Origin: Anthopleura xanthogrammica
Lineage: Eukaryota > Cnidaria > Anthozoa > Actiniaria > Actiniidae
Direction of reading: 5' to 3'
Length of the DNA: 64,000 nt
Assembly: GCA_964019055.1 (NCBI GenBank)
Contig: OZ025219.1
Location: 8,524,388-8,588,387 of the forward strand
Numbering within the stretch: the stretch's first letter is position 1; each line of letters opens with the position of its first letter. Both the position numbers and the translations under genes were made by a program. This document shows positions 42,201 to 51,645 of the stretch, in pieces. The notes under the pieces were generated by a model. It ran no database searches, was not told the DNA's origin, and saw nothing but the letters and a program-made list of their open reading frames with translations.

Positions 42201-44662
42201 AAGTGATGCAAGGGTTCTTTTCCTAGTTTATATTTATATATGTTTTTATGCTAATCTTTCATGTCGTTGATCTTTTACATTTGATTTCTTTATCTCTACG
42301 AAACAGGAAGCGAACCCATGGCACAAACAATTTGCGACACATCTTGTGCAACTACATGCAGTTCAGCCTGCAGCCCAAATTGCTGTTTCCAACCACCAAC
42401 CTACGCCAGTTACCAATCTTCTTACTCCCCATGTAACCCAACACCATACAATCCATGTGGTCAGGCAGCTGCACCTGCCCCTGCACCAAAACCATCAAAG
42501 CCAAAGGTATTCTACTCCTTTCCAAAACCAAGACCAACTTTCCACGTGCCAAAGTAAGTTTTTCATTTCAATATACATTTATTTAAAAATTAAAATGCAC
42601 AAGCACAAACACAATGAACAATAAGACTTCTTTGCTTGATGAGATTTGGACGAATTATATATAATCTTCTTATAAATCTGATTTACCAATATATCATTTT
42701 AATATGGGTGTTGTGTTTTTCCAGTTCATGCTCTTTTGACATAAGATTCCTTAACTTCCTTGCTTTCTCGATTAGCAAACAAATGTTTTCCATTCCAAGC
42801 ATCAATATTTAAGAATTAACATTCTCCAACTTTCATTTTTGTCGGTAAAAAAATAACCGATGTTCAGTGTCGTCTTTCAAAATTCTTCACTCGGTTTCCC
42901 GTCATTTCTAATCTAAATATTTATGTTCAATAGATGGCAGCCACCTCCTCCTAAGCCAAAGGCACCAAAAGCAGCACCTTGTACTCCAACTCCTGTAAAC
43001 CCATGCCAAACTCCAGCTTTTTCTTATGGGTATGCCCCATCATACCAGGCTGCCCCATCATACCAGGCTGCCCCATCATACCAGGCTGCCCCATCATATC
43101 AGGCAGCTCCAATGGCTGCTCCAATGGCTTCTCCTTGCACACCAACCCCTATGAATCCATGCCAAACTCCAGCTGCTCCTCTCCAATCAATGAAAGGAGC
43201 CGTCAACCTTCAAGGATATACCGCACATTATGGTAAGAGGTCTGTTGTTGGACGAGGTTCTTCTAAGCCATGTGGTGCTCCACCAATGAACCCATGCGGC
43301 TCTCCAATGGGAATGCAGATGCCCATGGCTCCACCAATGGGACCTCCAATGATGCCACCAATGATGCCTCAAGGTGCTCCTTGTGGTGCTCCACCAATGA
43401 ACCCATGTGGTCCTCCCATGGCTCCTCCAATGGCTCCTCCTATGGCTCCACCAATGGCACCACCAATGATGCCTCAAGGTGCTCCTTGTGGTGCTCCACC
43501 AATGAACCCATGTGGTCCTCCAATGGCTCCTCCAATGGCTCCTCCTATGGCTCCACCAATGATGCCACCAATGATGCCTCAACGTGCTCCTTGTGGTGCT
43601 CCACCAATGAACCCATGCGGACCTCCCATGGGAATGCAAATGCCAATGATGCCTCCAATGCAACCACAAATGCCATTTGGAAGCCCATGTACACCAACTC
43701 CAGCAAATCCATGCACAAAGCCAAAAGCAGGAAAGAAAGGAAAGGGCAAAAAGAAGGGAACCGCAGCGAAGCGTTGTGGTCCTTATCCATTAACGCCATG
43801 CGGAGGTTATGGCATGGCACCACCAATGCCTATGGCACCCCCAATGCCAATGCCAATGCCTATGCCACAGCCTATGCCTATGCCTATGCCTATGCCTATG
43901 CCACAGCCAATGCCTATGCCTATGCAAATGCCTATGCAAATGCCCTTCGGCAACCCATGTGTCCCATCACCATACAATCCATGCCCTCCAAAACCAGCTA
44001 AGGGCAAAAAACCTGCACCCAAGAAACCATTACCAAGACCACCTGGCCCTCCAAAACCCATGGTTATCAACGGAATGACTTCACCATTTATAAGTGGTGT
44101 TCTTCTTCCTGGACCACCACCACCATACATCCCACAACCCCCAATGGTCCAGTTTACAGGTGGCAACCCATGTCTACCCAGCCCAATGAACCCATGTGTT
44201 AAACGTACACCAGTCGCTCGTCCAAAACCAAAGAACGCAAAACCAGTCGCCAAGAACACCACACCTGTGCAGTCTTATGGAGGTATTGACTATAACCAAT
44301 ACCAAGTGAATGCCCCAGTTCAGTCAATGCCTTATAATCCATACGGTTCAGCTTATGGATCGGCTCTCCCTAGCCCCCTCGGAGTACCTCTTATCCCAGG
44401 AATGAACTACCCTAAATGCTTACCTAACCCCACTAACCCATGCAAGCCACTTAAGTTTAAACAGCCCAAGTTTAAGCCGGTTATTATTAAGCTGAAGTCT
44501 ACACCAATTCAGATCAAGGTACCTCAGAACCCCAATTTGGCTTCATTGATGCAGATTCCACTATCCAACCAACCCTGTCCTTCTGCCTGCAGTACACAAA
44601 GCTTTTGCCCATCCTTCTGCTCTAAGCGTTGCTGCATGGCAAGAGGAAAACGCCACGAGTAA
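36275..44662 (+). CDS. NOWA-like: Gene E, NOWA-like protein: acidic pro-region, CAP, CTLD, SEA-like, CRDs
   Basis: Thirteen exons: 36275-36329, 36424-36489, 37268-37450, 37897-38325, 38836-38859, 38954-39145, 39597-39794, 40063-40175, 40679-40737, 41037-41348, 41655-41821, 42307-42553, 42934-44662. They join in frame to 1,257 aa. Order: signal peptide MRFLAIALILVAALANAK, acidic pro-region 19-101, CAP 102-244, microexon linker, CTLD 253-382, SEA-like 383-439, linker with KPKPKAKAKA and a dibasic MGKR site 440-543, X2 544-599, CRD CDTSCATTCSSACSPNCC, about a dozen C-x7-C pairs in Pro/Met/Ala-rich sequence, and a terminal CRD (C-x3-C-x5-C-x3-C-x3-CC) with a short basic tail. This is the cleanest NOWA-type architecture in the window. 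As for Hydra NOWA, the expected product is a secreted, disulfide-linked nematocyst wall protein. The dibasic sites suggest proprotein cleavage (inference). Confidence 0.9.
36424..37450 (+). other. Acidic pro-region exons of gene E
   Basis: Exons 36424-36489 and 37268-37450, cysteine-free. Acidic and Ser-rich, with DSDFLEEDEDFMKPVRL followed by a basic SSVRKAKKPLQV stretch just before CAP. Genes C and D lack this region; gene B resembles it. Confidence 0.7.
37532..37650. mobile_element. MITE-like foldback element, family 2, copy 2
   Basis: GGTTTTGGTGGACGTCAATC at the left, GGAAACACTTTAATTGACGTC at the right; homologous to 31,198-31,325. A further fragment of the left arm is at 22,930-22,945 (TTTTGGTGGACGTCACTC). 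Lies in the intron before the gene E CAP exon. Confidence 0.75.
37897..38325 (+). other. CAP/SCP domain of gene E (single exon)
   Basis: Landmarks: ALDYMNFFRRTHAASPLQL, GAQKWANKIVQAG, DCVVSWYAKIMNYDW, RDFVVLINRQATHVGIGI, KVYLVAFYSP. It is the most degenerate CAP1 signature of the three: both His and Trp of HFTQxVW are lost. The Cys before xVxxWY is shared by C, D and E. Confidence 0.85.
38535..38640 (+). mobile_element. tRNA-derived SINE fragment (second family)
   Basis: CGTAGCTCACTACAGTGGTT then AGAGTATCCGA resembles a tRNA A-box head, and GGTCGTGGACTTGATTTTC resembles a B box. It is followed by TCTGAGCTCCCCGCCAGTG. Too diverged for a real tRNA. In the intron between CAP and the microexon. 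Confidence 0.55.
38954..39794 (+). other. C-type-lectin-like domain of gene E (two exons)
   Basis: Exons 38954-39145 and 39597-39794. Landmarks: CPKGYTEHQGTCYKHH, KKNWMGAVVECAKENAVV, KFLWVGLNDRIK, LNWKTGEPQGKNQNCVAVD, GTMYDRKC, QFICKKPLEG. All long-form CTLD cysteines are present. EPQ replaces EPN. Confidence 0.9.
39325..39480 (-). mobile_element. SINE tail repeats (about 2.5 copies) in gene E intron
   Basis: AACCTCTGGGCTGATCTAAG, TCAGGGCACGGCTAACTCAC and AAACCCTGAAAC recur twice. They are the reverse complement of the 62-bp tail unit at 51.26-51.64 kb. Confidence 0.75.
40063..40737 (+). other. SEA-like module X1 of gene E
   Basis: Exons 40063-40175 (113 nt) and 40679-40737 (59 nt), phase-0 join. 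It reads GYVLYQVTFEMPKLNFEKDF, SRQKLNAKIEGA, FKATFKKSKFSVKVFVVDV, then SDGTV in the next exon. Its order is strand, F-x-D region, helix, helix, strand, with a terminal DGTV where SEA domains often have GSVV. Confidence 0.6.
40798..40985 (-). mobile_element. SINE-like element in gene E intron
   Basis: Tail unit AACCTCTGGGCTGATGTAAG, then body motifs GAGAACCCAGAGAAAAACC and a GAAGCACGG head remnant: the reverse complement of the element at 63,855-64,000. Confidence 0.7.
41655..41821 (+). other. Module X2 of gene E
   Basis: One exon, phase 2 in and phase 1 out. It reads KTKVTAVLKFGKQNL, PADPTKAFQDYLKKNKQR, AKVLSVKLLPPG. The best-conserved copy of this module. Confidence 0.7.
42307..42553 (+). 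other. First CRD exon of gene E
   Basis: Contains CDTSCATTCSSACSPNCC (C-x3 repeated, then CC) and a C-x7-C pair (CNPTPYNPC), then Pro/Lys-rich sequence. Confidence 0.9.
42934..44662 (+). other. Last exon of gene E: C-x7-C pairs, Met/Pro repeats, terminal CRD
   Basis: Repeats SYQAAP (43,040-43,100) and APPMAPPM (43,330-43,570); pairs CTPTPVNPC, CTPTPMNPC, CGAPPMNPC (four copies), CTPTPANPC, CGPYPLTPC, CVPSPYNPC, CLPSPMNPC, CLPNPTNPC; Lys/Gly blocks at about 43,720-43,775 and 44,000; a YGKR dibasic site near 43,230; terminal CRD just before the stop. Confidence 0.9.
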
Positions 44663-45214
44663 TTTTAAACCTATAGGTATCGAAAACTAGAAATAATCTT
44701 ACGATAAGACAGTTTTTTTTGAAAATTTTGTTTTCAGATCTGTGTAAAAATAAGTTTTGAAAAGTCAGCAGAACATATTTTTAACGTGGATTTTTTTTTT
44801 TTCACTCTAGCGTGGAAGTGGTAAAGAAACATATGGACCTAAAATTTCCTAACACCAAAAAGCGAAAGATATCAAATTATCTTAACAAAGAAAATGATAA
44901 AGTTTAAGATAAAATTAGTAAACTAACAACTTAGTAAGTTTTAAAAGAAGCTAATTCTAGGTGATAGAAGTGAGTACAATTTCAAAATTGCTATGGTACA
45001 AAATTCGTTCACTCTTTCGTCGTATCACTCATAAAGCATCGAGGATAACGGAAAAGTGATGGCACGGATTTTCTAATAGCACATCAAAATGTTACTCTAG
45101 AATACCAGATTTCAATGCATCTCTTACTTCGTTGAATTAGGGAATGCTATATTTTAAGTATCGTCAAACGCCGAATGCCATTTGATAACTAAATATCAGT
45201 TCAAAGCAAAGCCG

Positions 45215-45220
45215 AATAAA
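45215..45220 (+). terminator. Possible polyadenylation signal of gene E
   Basis: First clear AATAAA after the gene E stop, 553 bases downstream. Earlier non-canonical signals cannot be excluded. Confidence 0.3.
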
Positions 45221-45584
45221 TATAGTAAAATATAGTTCAGATTCACGACAAAGGCAAAAAGGGATATTCAGTTTGATAGAACAAGTTTGGATCTGAATTT
45301 TGATTGGAAGTAAATATATATATACATACATACATACTCAAATCTTTACAATTTAAAGGAATTCAATTGAGAGTTTGAATCATTTTTCTTGATTTGCGAC
45401 ATAGATAGTAACTAATTTGAAGTGACGCGTAACTGTTGGAATATTGTCGTATAAATAGTATAACTAATAAATCACAAATATACAACTAACATTGATTTGT
45501 TTGTCTTTTTAACCTCTTTTCTTTAACTGCGCATGCCTGTGATACCTTCAAAAAACTTCATATTCTATCTAACCCTAAAAAATC

Positions 45585-45660
45585 TCTGGGCTAATCTAAG
45601 TCAGGGCACGGCTAACTGACAGATCAAACCCTGATACAACCTCTGAGCTGATCTGATTCT
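45585..45660 (-). mobile_element. SINE tail fragment
   Basis: TCTCTGGGCTAATCTAAGTC, AGGGCACGGCTAAC and AACCTCTGAGCTGATCTG: about 1.5 tail units, reverse orientation. Confidence 0.65.
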
Positions 45661-46281
45661 GATTCTTTTCCCGTCATTTTTGGCTGAAGGCGTAAAAACC
45701 CGTACTACATTATAAGATTTATAACCCGCGCCTTATATATCTAACATCTAAAGCCCGCACCATTTTTAACATCATCCAACCTGCAGTACCCACAATATCT
45801 AATTCTGAACCTAATTTTGTGCTCGGCATAATTGCCTCCAAGAATACCAGAAAAAAATATCAAAATACAAAACAATTACAATAGCTCTTAGGGACTAAAA
45901 CAGAGGCACTAACAAGGATCTTTTGTACCATCACGTCTTTCATATTAAATCATAAATTACAATTCACTGGTGGGTGAGGAAGGTTTGAGATTCATGATTT
46001 TTGAAATACAATCGTCATCCTAGTGACGGTAATCCCCAATCTCACACATTGGTCATACTGAAAGTCTTTATGAAAACGACATAAACATTTTAAGGAACGG
46101 AAAAAATAGCAAATAGATGAACAAATTTTGCGCACTTTTATTTGTCTTAGAAATCAAGGCGGGTTGCGCAGCGGTAAAGAACTTCATTTGGCAAAGACAT
46201 GCAAAAAAATTGGCCTTTTCCTCAACAAAAAACACTAGTATTCGACTTATGGAAGAACTTTGAAATAGATTTTCAATAAAC

Positions 46282-46313
46282 GCATTTGCATTTGCATTTG
46301 CATTTGCATTAGC
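46282..46313. repeat. (ATTTGC)n repeat with overlapping ATTTGCAT octamers
   Basis: Four consecutive ATTTGCAT octamers about 950 bases upstream of gene F. ATTTGCAT is the classic POU-factor octamer; a simple hexamer repeat is the plain explanation. Confidence 0.85.
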
Positions 46314-47266
46314 AATCATCTTTCTTCAAATGCTTATTCCATACATTACTTTCATTTCTATTCATAACTATTATTTTCTTCAATTATTTAAACATTCATC
46401 AGAGAATATATTTTTCAGTTAGTTTCGGCATAAAATATTTGGAGTCCTCAACATTTTTGAAAACTCAAGATAACATGAATTCAAGCAGTGTATTTTTTAT
46501 GAAGGAGTTATATTTTCTTGAAATATAACGGTTTTCATTTACGATTCCCGTCAAGATAACCCACAGTTATGTGACCTTTTTGAAAGGAAAAAAAAATCAA
46601 TAAGGTGTCTTTCTAATTAAAATAACCATAAGTATTTGTACCCACATTTTATTCGGTAAAAACACCTGGATCTTTGACGTAATTACGCGCTTTTTCGACC
46701 CCTGTTCTTCAAAAGTCCGCGATTTTTTTTCTTAAAATTCTTAAATTATTAAGCCGTTTAATATTAATATCTGCAAATCTCTAAAGTCTGTTAACCTTTT
46801 TGCTTATAAAATAAAATTGGAAGCGGGGCCCAAAACAGCCTCATAAGGTGAAAATTCCCCTGCAACTTTAACGGCTAACTAAACGACCAATTTAAAGTGT
46901 CCCGCAGCTTAAATTAATTTCCCAATTATCAACACACAAAAACAAATTATAATCTACAATTAAAAATTAGGGTTCTCATTGAAACATGTGAAGATATTAA
47001 TTAAAAATAACCTGAAGACGTTGAAAAAATTAAATTTCTTAGTCGGTCAATAATCTTCCTATAAAAAATTAATAGAGCGCGAACTTTTCAATAACGGTGC
47101 CATTGTATCGTTCATTGATGATCCAGCTGTGCACAGTTTCAATGACTTCCGCGACTATTTGGTTGAAAGAGTTGAAATTAAGGGTTCAGTTGAACATAAA
47201 GTCAAATTGGTTGGAGCAATTGGGAGAAGCACAAGAGCTCTACACAAGAGGAGTCGAAGAACAAAA

Positions 47267-50200
47267 ATGATGAAAGTACAAGCTTTGGTGGCATTTTGTG
47301 TTCTTCTTTTGGGCATTTTTCACTTCAGTGAAGGCGCTCCACATCGTAAGTTTCAATAGTTTTTTTTTTTTGTAACAAGATCAGTATAAATTTCTTCTGA
47401 CTTTCTCAAAAAAATAGGGTTGAGAAGGTTGGTCAGAAGATGAAACTAGTTCCTATGGTAAGAAATTTGTTTTCAAGTCTCTTGAAGACTTGTAGACAAA
47501 ATATCACGTAACCTTTTTGATCATTTATCGTTATTTTTATAGTGTGTATAGCTTGAACAATTCTCGCAATCAATCAAAGCGGAAAAAAATAAGTCTAAGT
47601 ATTGAAAACTATAAATTTCTGAATAAGGTCCATCTCGGCATCTTTTTCTCGTTCTATGTTACCCATGTATATTTTCTGTGATAATAAATACCATTATGTA
47701 GCCTTGTTAAGGCTTTTGATAGCTAAAACAGATTATTAAAATCCACAAAAAAGGTGAACTCAAACGTAAATAAGAAGTTAAATTAGTTAATTATACATAT
47801 AATTTGTAAAAAGAGAAAGAAGGTACGAAAGAAAGTAAAAAAGAAAGAAAGTAAAAAAGAAAAAGAAAGAAAGAAAGAAAGAAAGAAAAAGAAAAAAAAA
47901 AAGAAAAAAAGAAAAAAGAAAGAAAGGAAGGAAGTAAGAAAGAGAGAAAGGAATAAAGAAAGGAAGGAAGGAAGAAAAATGAATTGAATAAGGAGGGAAG
48001 GAAAGAAAAGGAAAGAAAAGGGAGAAAGGAAGAAGGAAAATGGAAGGAAAGAAGGAAGGAAGGTAAGAAATATAGAAAAGAAAAAAGAAAGAATGAAAGA
48101 AAGATTGAAAGATAGAAAAAAAAAAAAAAAAGAAAGAAAGGAAGGAAGGAAGTAAGAAAGAGAGAAAGGAATAAAGAAAGGAAGGAAGGAAGGAAAATGA
48201 ACTAAAGGAAGGAGGGAAGGAAAGAAGAGGAAAGGAAAGGGAGAAAGAAAGAAGAATAAAAATAATCCAGACTAATGATAAAAGTATGTAATACAATTAG
48301 GAACACAATTAGGAACCTAACTTAGAAAATTTCCCTAAAAAACTATATAAATCTATGAAGGGCCATGAATTGATAAATTGGACACATAAGCAAAACAGTA
48401 CTCAAGCAAAAGTTTATGTACATGGCAGATGAACATTTACTACACAAGCAAAGGAAACATCATGAAAGTGAACCCTTCGTCCCTGAGGAATACCTTGGTT
48501 ACTTCCCAAGGCATCTTGAAAAAATGAAACGTAATGAAAAGGCAGGATGCAAGGATTGCTGCTTTGATCCAAGGTAATATATGAAATATGCAACTAATTT
48601 TGCTAAAATATTCAGTTTTACACACTTGGAGAAAATATTGTTTACTCAAGGGGGAAGATTCATCTTATGGTCCATAAACTAAGATTTTACCAAGAAAAAT
48701 TATTAGAAAATATAAATAAATGAAAATAAATGAATAAATGGGATATCGCAGTGACATCTCTTCAAATTATCCACTTAAATTCCAATTGGAATTTAGAAGC
48801 TGATTTTTGCAGAGGGAGGAAAACCAGAGAACCCAGAGAAAAACTCTTGAAGCACAAGATAGAACCAACCAGCAACTCTACGTACATACCACACTGAGCC
48901 AGGTGGGACTCAAATCCTGATTGCTCTTACCGCTACGCTACCTATGCTTTCCTAGATTAGTTCTCGAATGATATGATTATGATTATCTCAGCTATACCTG
49001 CCCAGCAAGCAATTGTGTCCCCAATTAGCTGTACAGCTAAATATTTTTTGGCATGTTAATAACATTTTTAATTATTATTATTATTAGCACTTGAAAATTC
49101 TAATACCACTTTGCTAAAAAAGTTTTAGATATTAGACAATACCAGTACCTCTGGTGAGATAGATAATGACTTTATGATTTGTATTATGATTTGTAATTAT
49201 TACACAGATGCAACTTGACATAACTATTTTCTATAACTAATCCTTGGTTACAAATATTATTTGTCCACAAATGCATAGCAAAAGTGAGACACTTATGATG
49301 CCTCTAACTTCTGGGCTATCCAATTCAATTCCTGGACTCAACATCATACATGTATGCCAGTAGAGTTTGTTCCTTAATGTTAGAGTTTTTCTCTATGTTT
49401 TCTGGTTTTCCTCCCTTGGCAAAATGTAAAACTTATACTGCAAATTCCAATAAGCCATGCCCTGCCTCTGATCAGCCCAAAGGTTGAATGATAGCCTGAG
49501 TATCATTGAATGGATATATACTACACCTGAGTCGCTTGGTTCTATTACTAGTTTGGATCATATATAATTGCCATGCCAACCAAACTTCATCAGTAAATTT
49601 TTAAAAAGTTTTTAAACATTAAAAAAAAAAACCTCTAAAACTTGATTCTCTCAAATGCTAGTAAAATTTCTCATTCTAAGGCCCCATGGCCCAGATAAGA
49701 GATCATAATAGATCATAGTATGATCTCTTATCTGGTGACCTCAAAACAAGAACTTATATCAGTATTGAGAGAATCCAGTTTAGGATGAAAGGAAAGATTA
49801 AAGCCATATTAGGTCTTCATGCAATTTAATATCTTCACATTACGCATATATATAATATTAGTGATACTTTAAACTGTTAGAATTCGCAAAGCCATAGCAA
49901 CCAAACTCTTCTTCTCGATATAACAAGACTAATATTTGATGTCAAAAATTATAAGACAACCTTTGGAAACAGCTTTCTTGTTAAGCGGCCATTTATCTAG
50001 TACAATTATTATCATGTAGCAGAATATTGCGCCGAGAAAAGGTTATTTTAGATAAAAAAAAGATGTTTTAACTTACCTACAAGGAATATTTGAAGCTGAA
50101 GGTGAAATGCTCGAATTGCTCTGCTTGAGTTTGCCACCATTTTGATATTTACTTTTGTGAGCTACCGCTGGAAAACCACAGGAAGCCCTTTCAAGGATTT

Positions 50201-50694
50201 AAGGGCCGGGTTTTCAAGGCTTCAGGTTCTCGTTCTGGTTTTCTTCCCTCCACAATACCTAACACGCTAAATTCCAATTCAATCTATGCGTTAGCCATGC
50301 CCTGACTTAGATCGACCCCGAGGTTGTTTGAGGGTTAGATAAAATTGAAAGGTTTGAAGGTCTATGAATTGACTTACTTCGATCCGAGCAGTGCTTGACT
50401 CTCAAGCCTACTGGACTTTAGAAAGTAGAATTTTGTGAGGGAAAAAAATGGGAAATATGATTTGTTCGAGAGTTTGGAAAATATGGGACATTAAGTACTC
50501 GACTAGTTAAAAAGCTTTACGTATGCCCAATATTTCTTGTTGTTAAGATTACGCAATACCACCACAATACCACGCAATCAACCTCCACCTCCGCCTTCCA
50601 AGGATCTATCCTCATTTTTAAGCTAATTTTCGATATTTTTTTTCTTATTCACAGATGCTCTACAGTTTATTATTCCTACTGTAACTGCTTCTAG
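47267..50694 (+). CDS. Gene F, secreted six-cysteine peptide precursor (toxin- or defence-like)
   Basis: Three-exon model: 47267-47345, 48429-48573, 50655-50694, joined in phases 1 and 2, in frame to a stop at 50692-50694, 87 aa. Exon 1 gives a strong signal peptide ending in SEGAPH. Exon 2 is His/Glu/Lys-rich, then carries a Lys-Arg pair followed after five residues by the first cysteines. Exon 3 supplies the last three. The C-terminal cysteine pattern is C-x2-C-C-x4-C-x7-C-x-C. Signal peptide, charged pro-region ending in a dibasic site and short six-Cys mature part is the usual layout of cnidarian venom or antimicrobial peptide precursors, but I match no named family. Even cysteine number in spliced form and correct phases support the model. 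The exon 2 acceptor has a weak pyrimidine tract. Start placed at the first of two adjacent Mets. Confidence 0.5.
47805..48265. repeat. GA-rich (GAAA/GGAA) purine tract
   Basis: About 460 bases, nearly all purine on the + strand, containing an internal duplication (GAAAGGAAGGAAGTAAGAAA at about 47,920 and 48,138). Lies in intron 1 of gene F. Confidence 0.9.
48787..48960 (-). mobile_element. tRNA-derived SINE, nearly full head and body
   Basis: Reverse complement reads GTAGCGTAGCGGTAAGAGCA (A-box-like), GGATTTGAGTCCCACC (B-box-like), then CAAGAGTTTTTCTCTGGGTT and TTTTCCTCCCT. Same family as 63,855-64,000. In intron 2 of gene F. Confidence 0.75.
49330..49520 (+). mobile_element. SINE body and tail, diverged
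   Basis: TTAGAGTTTTTCTCTATGTT, TTCTGGTTTTCCTCCC, then CCATGCCCTGCCTCTGATCA. + orientation, intron 2 of gene F. Confidence 0.6.
50215..50345 (+). mobile_element. SINE body and tail
   Basis: TTCTCGTTCTGGTTTTCTTC, CACGCTAAATTCCAATTC, GCCATGCCCTGACTTAGATC. + orientation, just before the last exon of gene F. Confidence 0.65.
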
Positions 50695-51109
50695 TCGTAT
50701 CACTAGTTCTGACTTAGTCCTACCACAAGATATAAGCAAACAAGTTCATATCGGCATCCTATAACCATTTCCTCTTCGGAGCATCTATTTCTTTGATTAA
50801 TTTGAGATATAAATTATCAAATGAGATTAAAATTATTAAATATACAATTGTCGTTTTCGCGGGATCCCTGTGGTTTTAACCCTTTTGGGCTTCCTTTGTC
50901 GATCAAATGCAAGGTTACCAAGCTAAATTCAAGATGGACAGATTGAAATATTTTACCGCTGCAATGTTTGCAAGTTTTCATTCAAATATTCGAGAGCTTA
51001 CCGCTTTAATGAGAAGAACAACCACCAAAGAGGGTTCTACGTGCACTTCCAAATAAGGTAATCTTCCCAAATATGGATATAGATTTGTTGAGGGTGCAGA
51101 AAATATCTC

Positions 51110-51645
51110 ATCTCGATTCGTTCCTGGACTCAGCGTCACATATGAGAAGCGAGTTTCTTGGTTTTACTCCCACAATCCGAGGGATTTTTTCTGGTTTTCC
51201 TGATTTTTTCTTGGTTTTAAATTCTAATACTATCAGTGGAGTTATCCGGACGCACTAACTTTAATCAGCCCAGAGCCGGTTGTTGAAGGGTTCCGTTCAG
51301 TTCTGCATGTGAGTTAGCCGTGCTAGGCCTGACTTTGATCAGCCTAGAGGTTGTTTCAGGGTTGGATCTGTGAGTTTGCAGTGCCCTGACTTAGATCCGC
51401 CCAGAGATTGTTTCAGGGTTGGATCTGTGAGTTAGCAGTGCCCTGACTTAGATCCGCCCAGAGGTTGTTTCAGGGTTGGATCTGTGAGTTAGCCATACCC
51501 TCAATTTGATCAGCCTATAAGCTGTTTCAGGGTTAGATCTGTTAGTTAGCCATGCCCTGACTTTGATCAGTCCCAAGCCTTTTTTCAGGGTTCGATCTGT
51601 GAGTTTAATAGCGGTACCCTGGCTCAGATCAGCAAGGGACTGCGG
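51110..51645 (+). mobile_element. SINE with expanded tandem tail (about 6 units of 62 bp)
   Basis: Body motifs at 51,150-51,240 (TTGGTTTTACTCCC, TCTGGTTTTCC) lead into repeated GTTTCAGGGTTGGATCTGTG, AGTTAGCAGTGCCCTGACTT, AGATCCGCCCAGAGG. The same unit occurs once or twice at other copies. Confidence 0.75.

Larger units (their letters stand above)
44663..47266. other. Intergenic region between genes E and F
   Basis: AT-rich. Holds a SINE-tail fragment (45,585-45,660) and an ATTTGC repeat (46,282-46,313). No supported gene. The promoter of gene F should be at the right end. Confidence 0.5.

Noticed and set aside
47805..48296. 169-aa Phe/Ser/Leu reverse-strand open frame
   Set aside because: Translation of a purine tract; low complexity only.
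50655..50764. Gene F as two exons, skipping the middle one
   Set aside because: Phase 1 also allows 47345 to 50655, but the three-exon form gives six cysteines split over two exons with correct phases, which is harder to get by chance.
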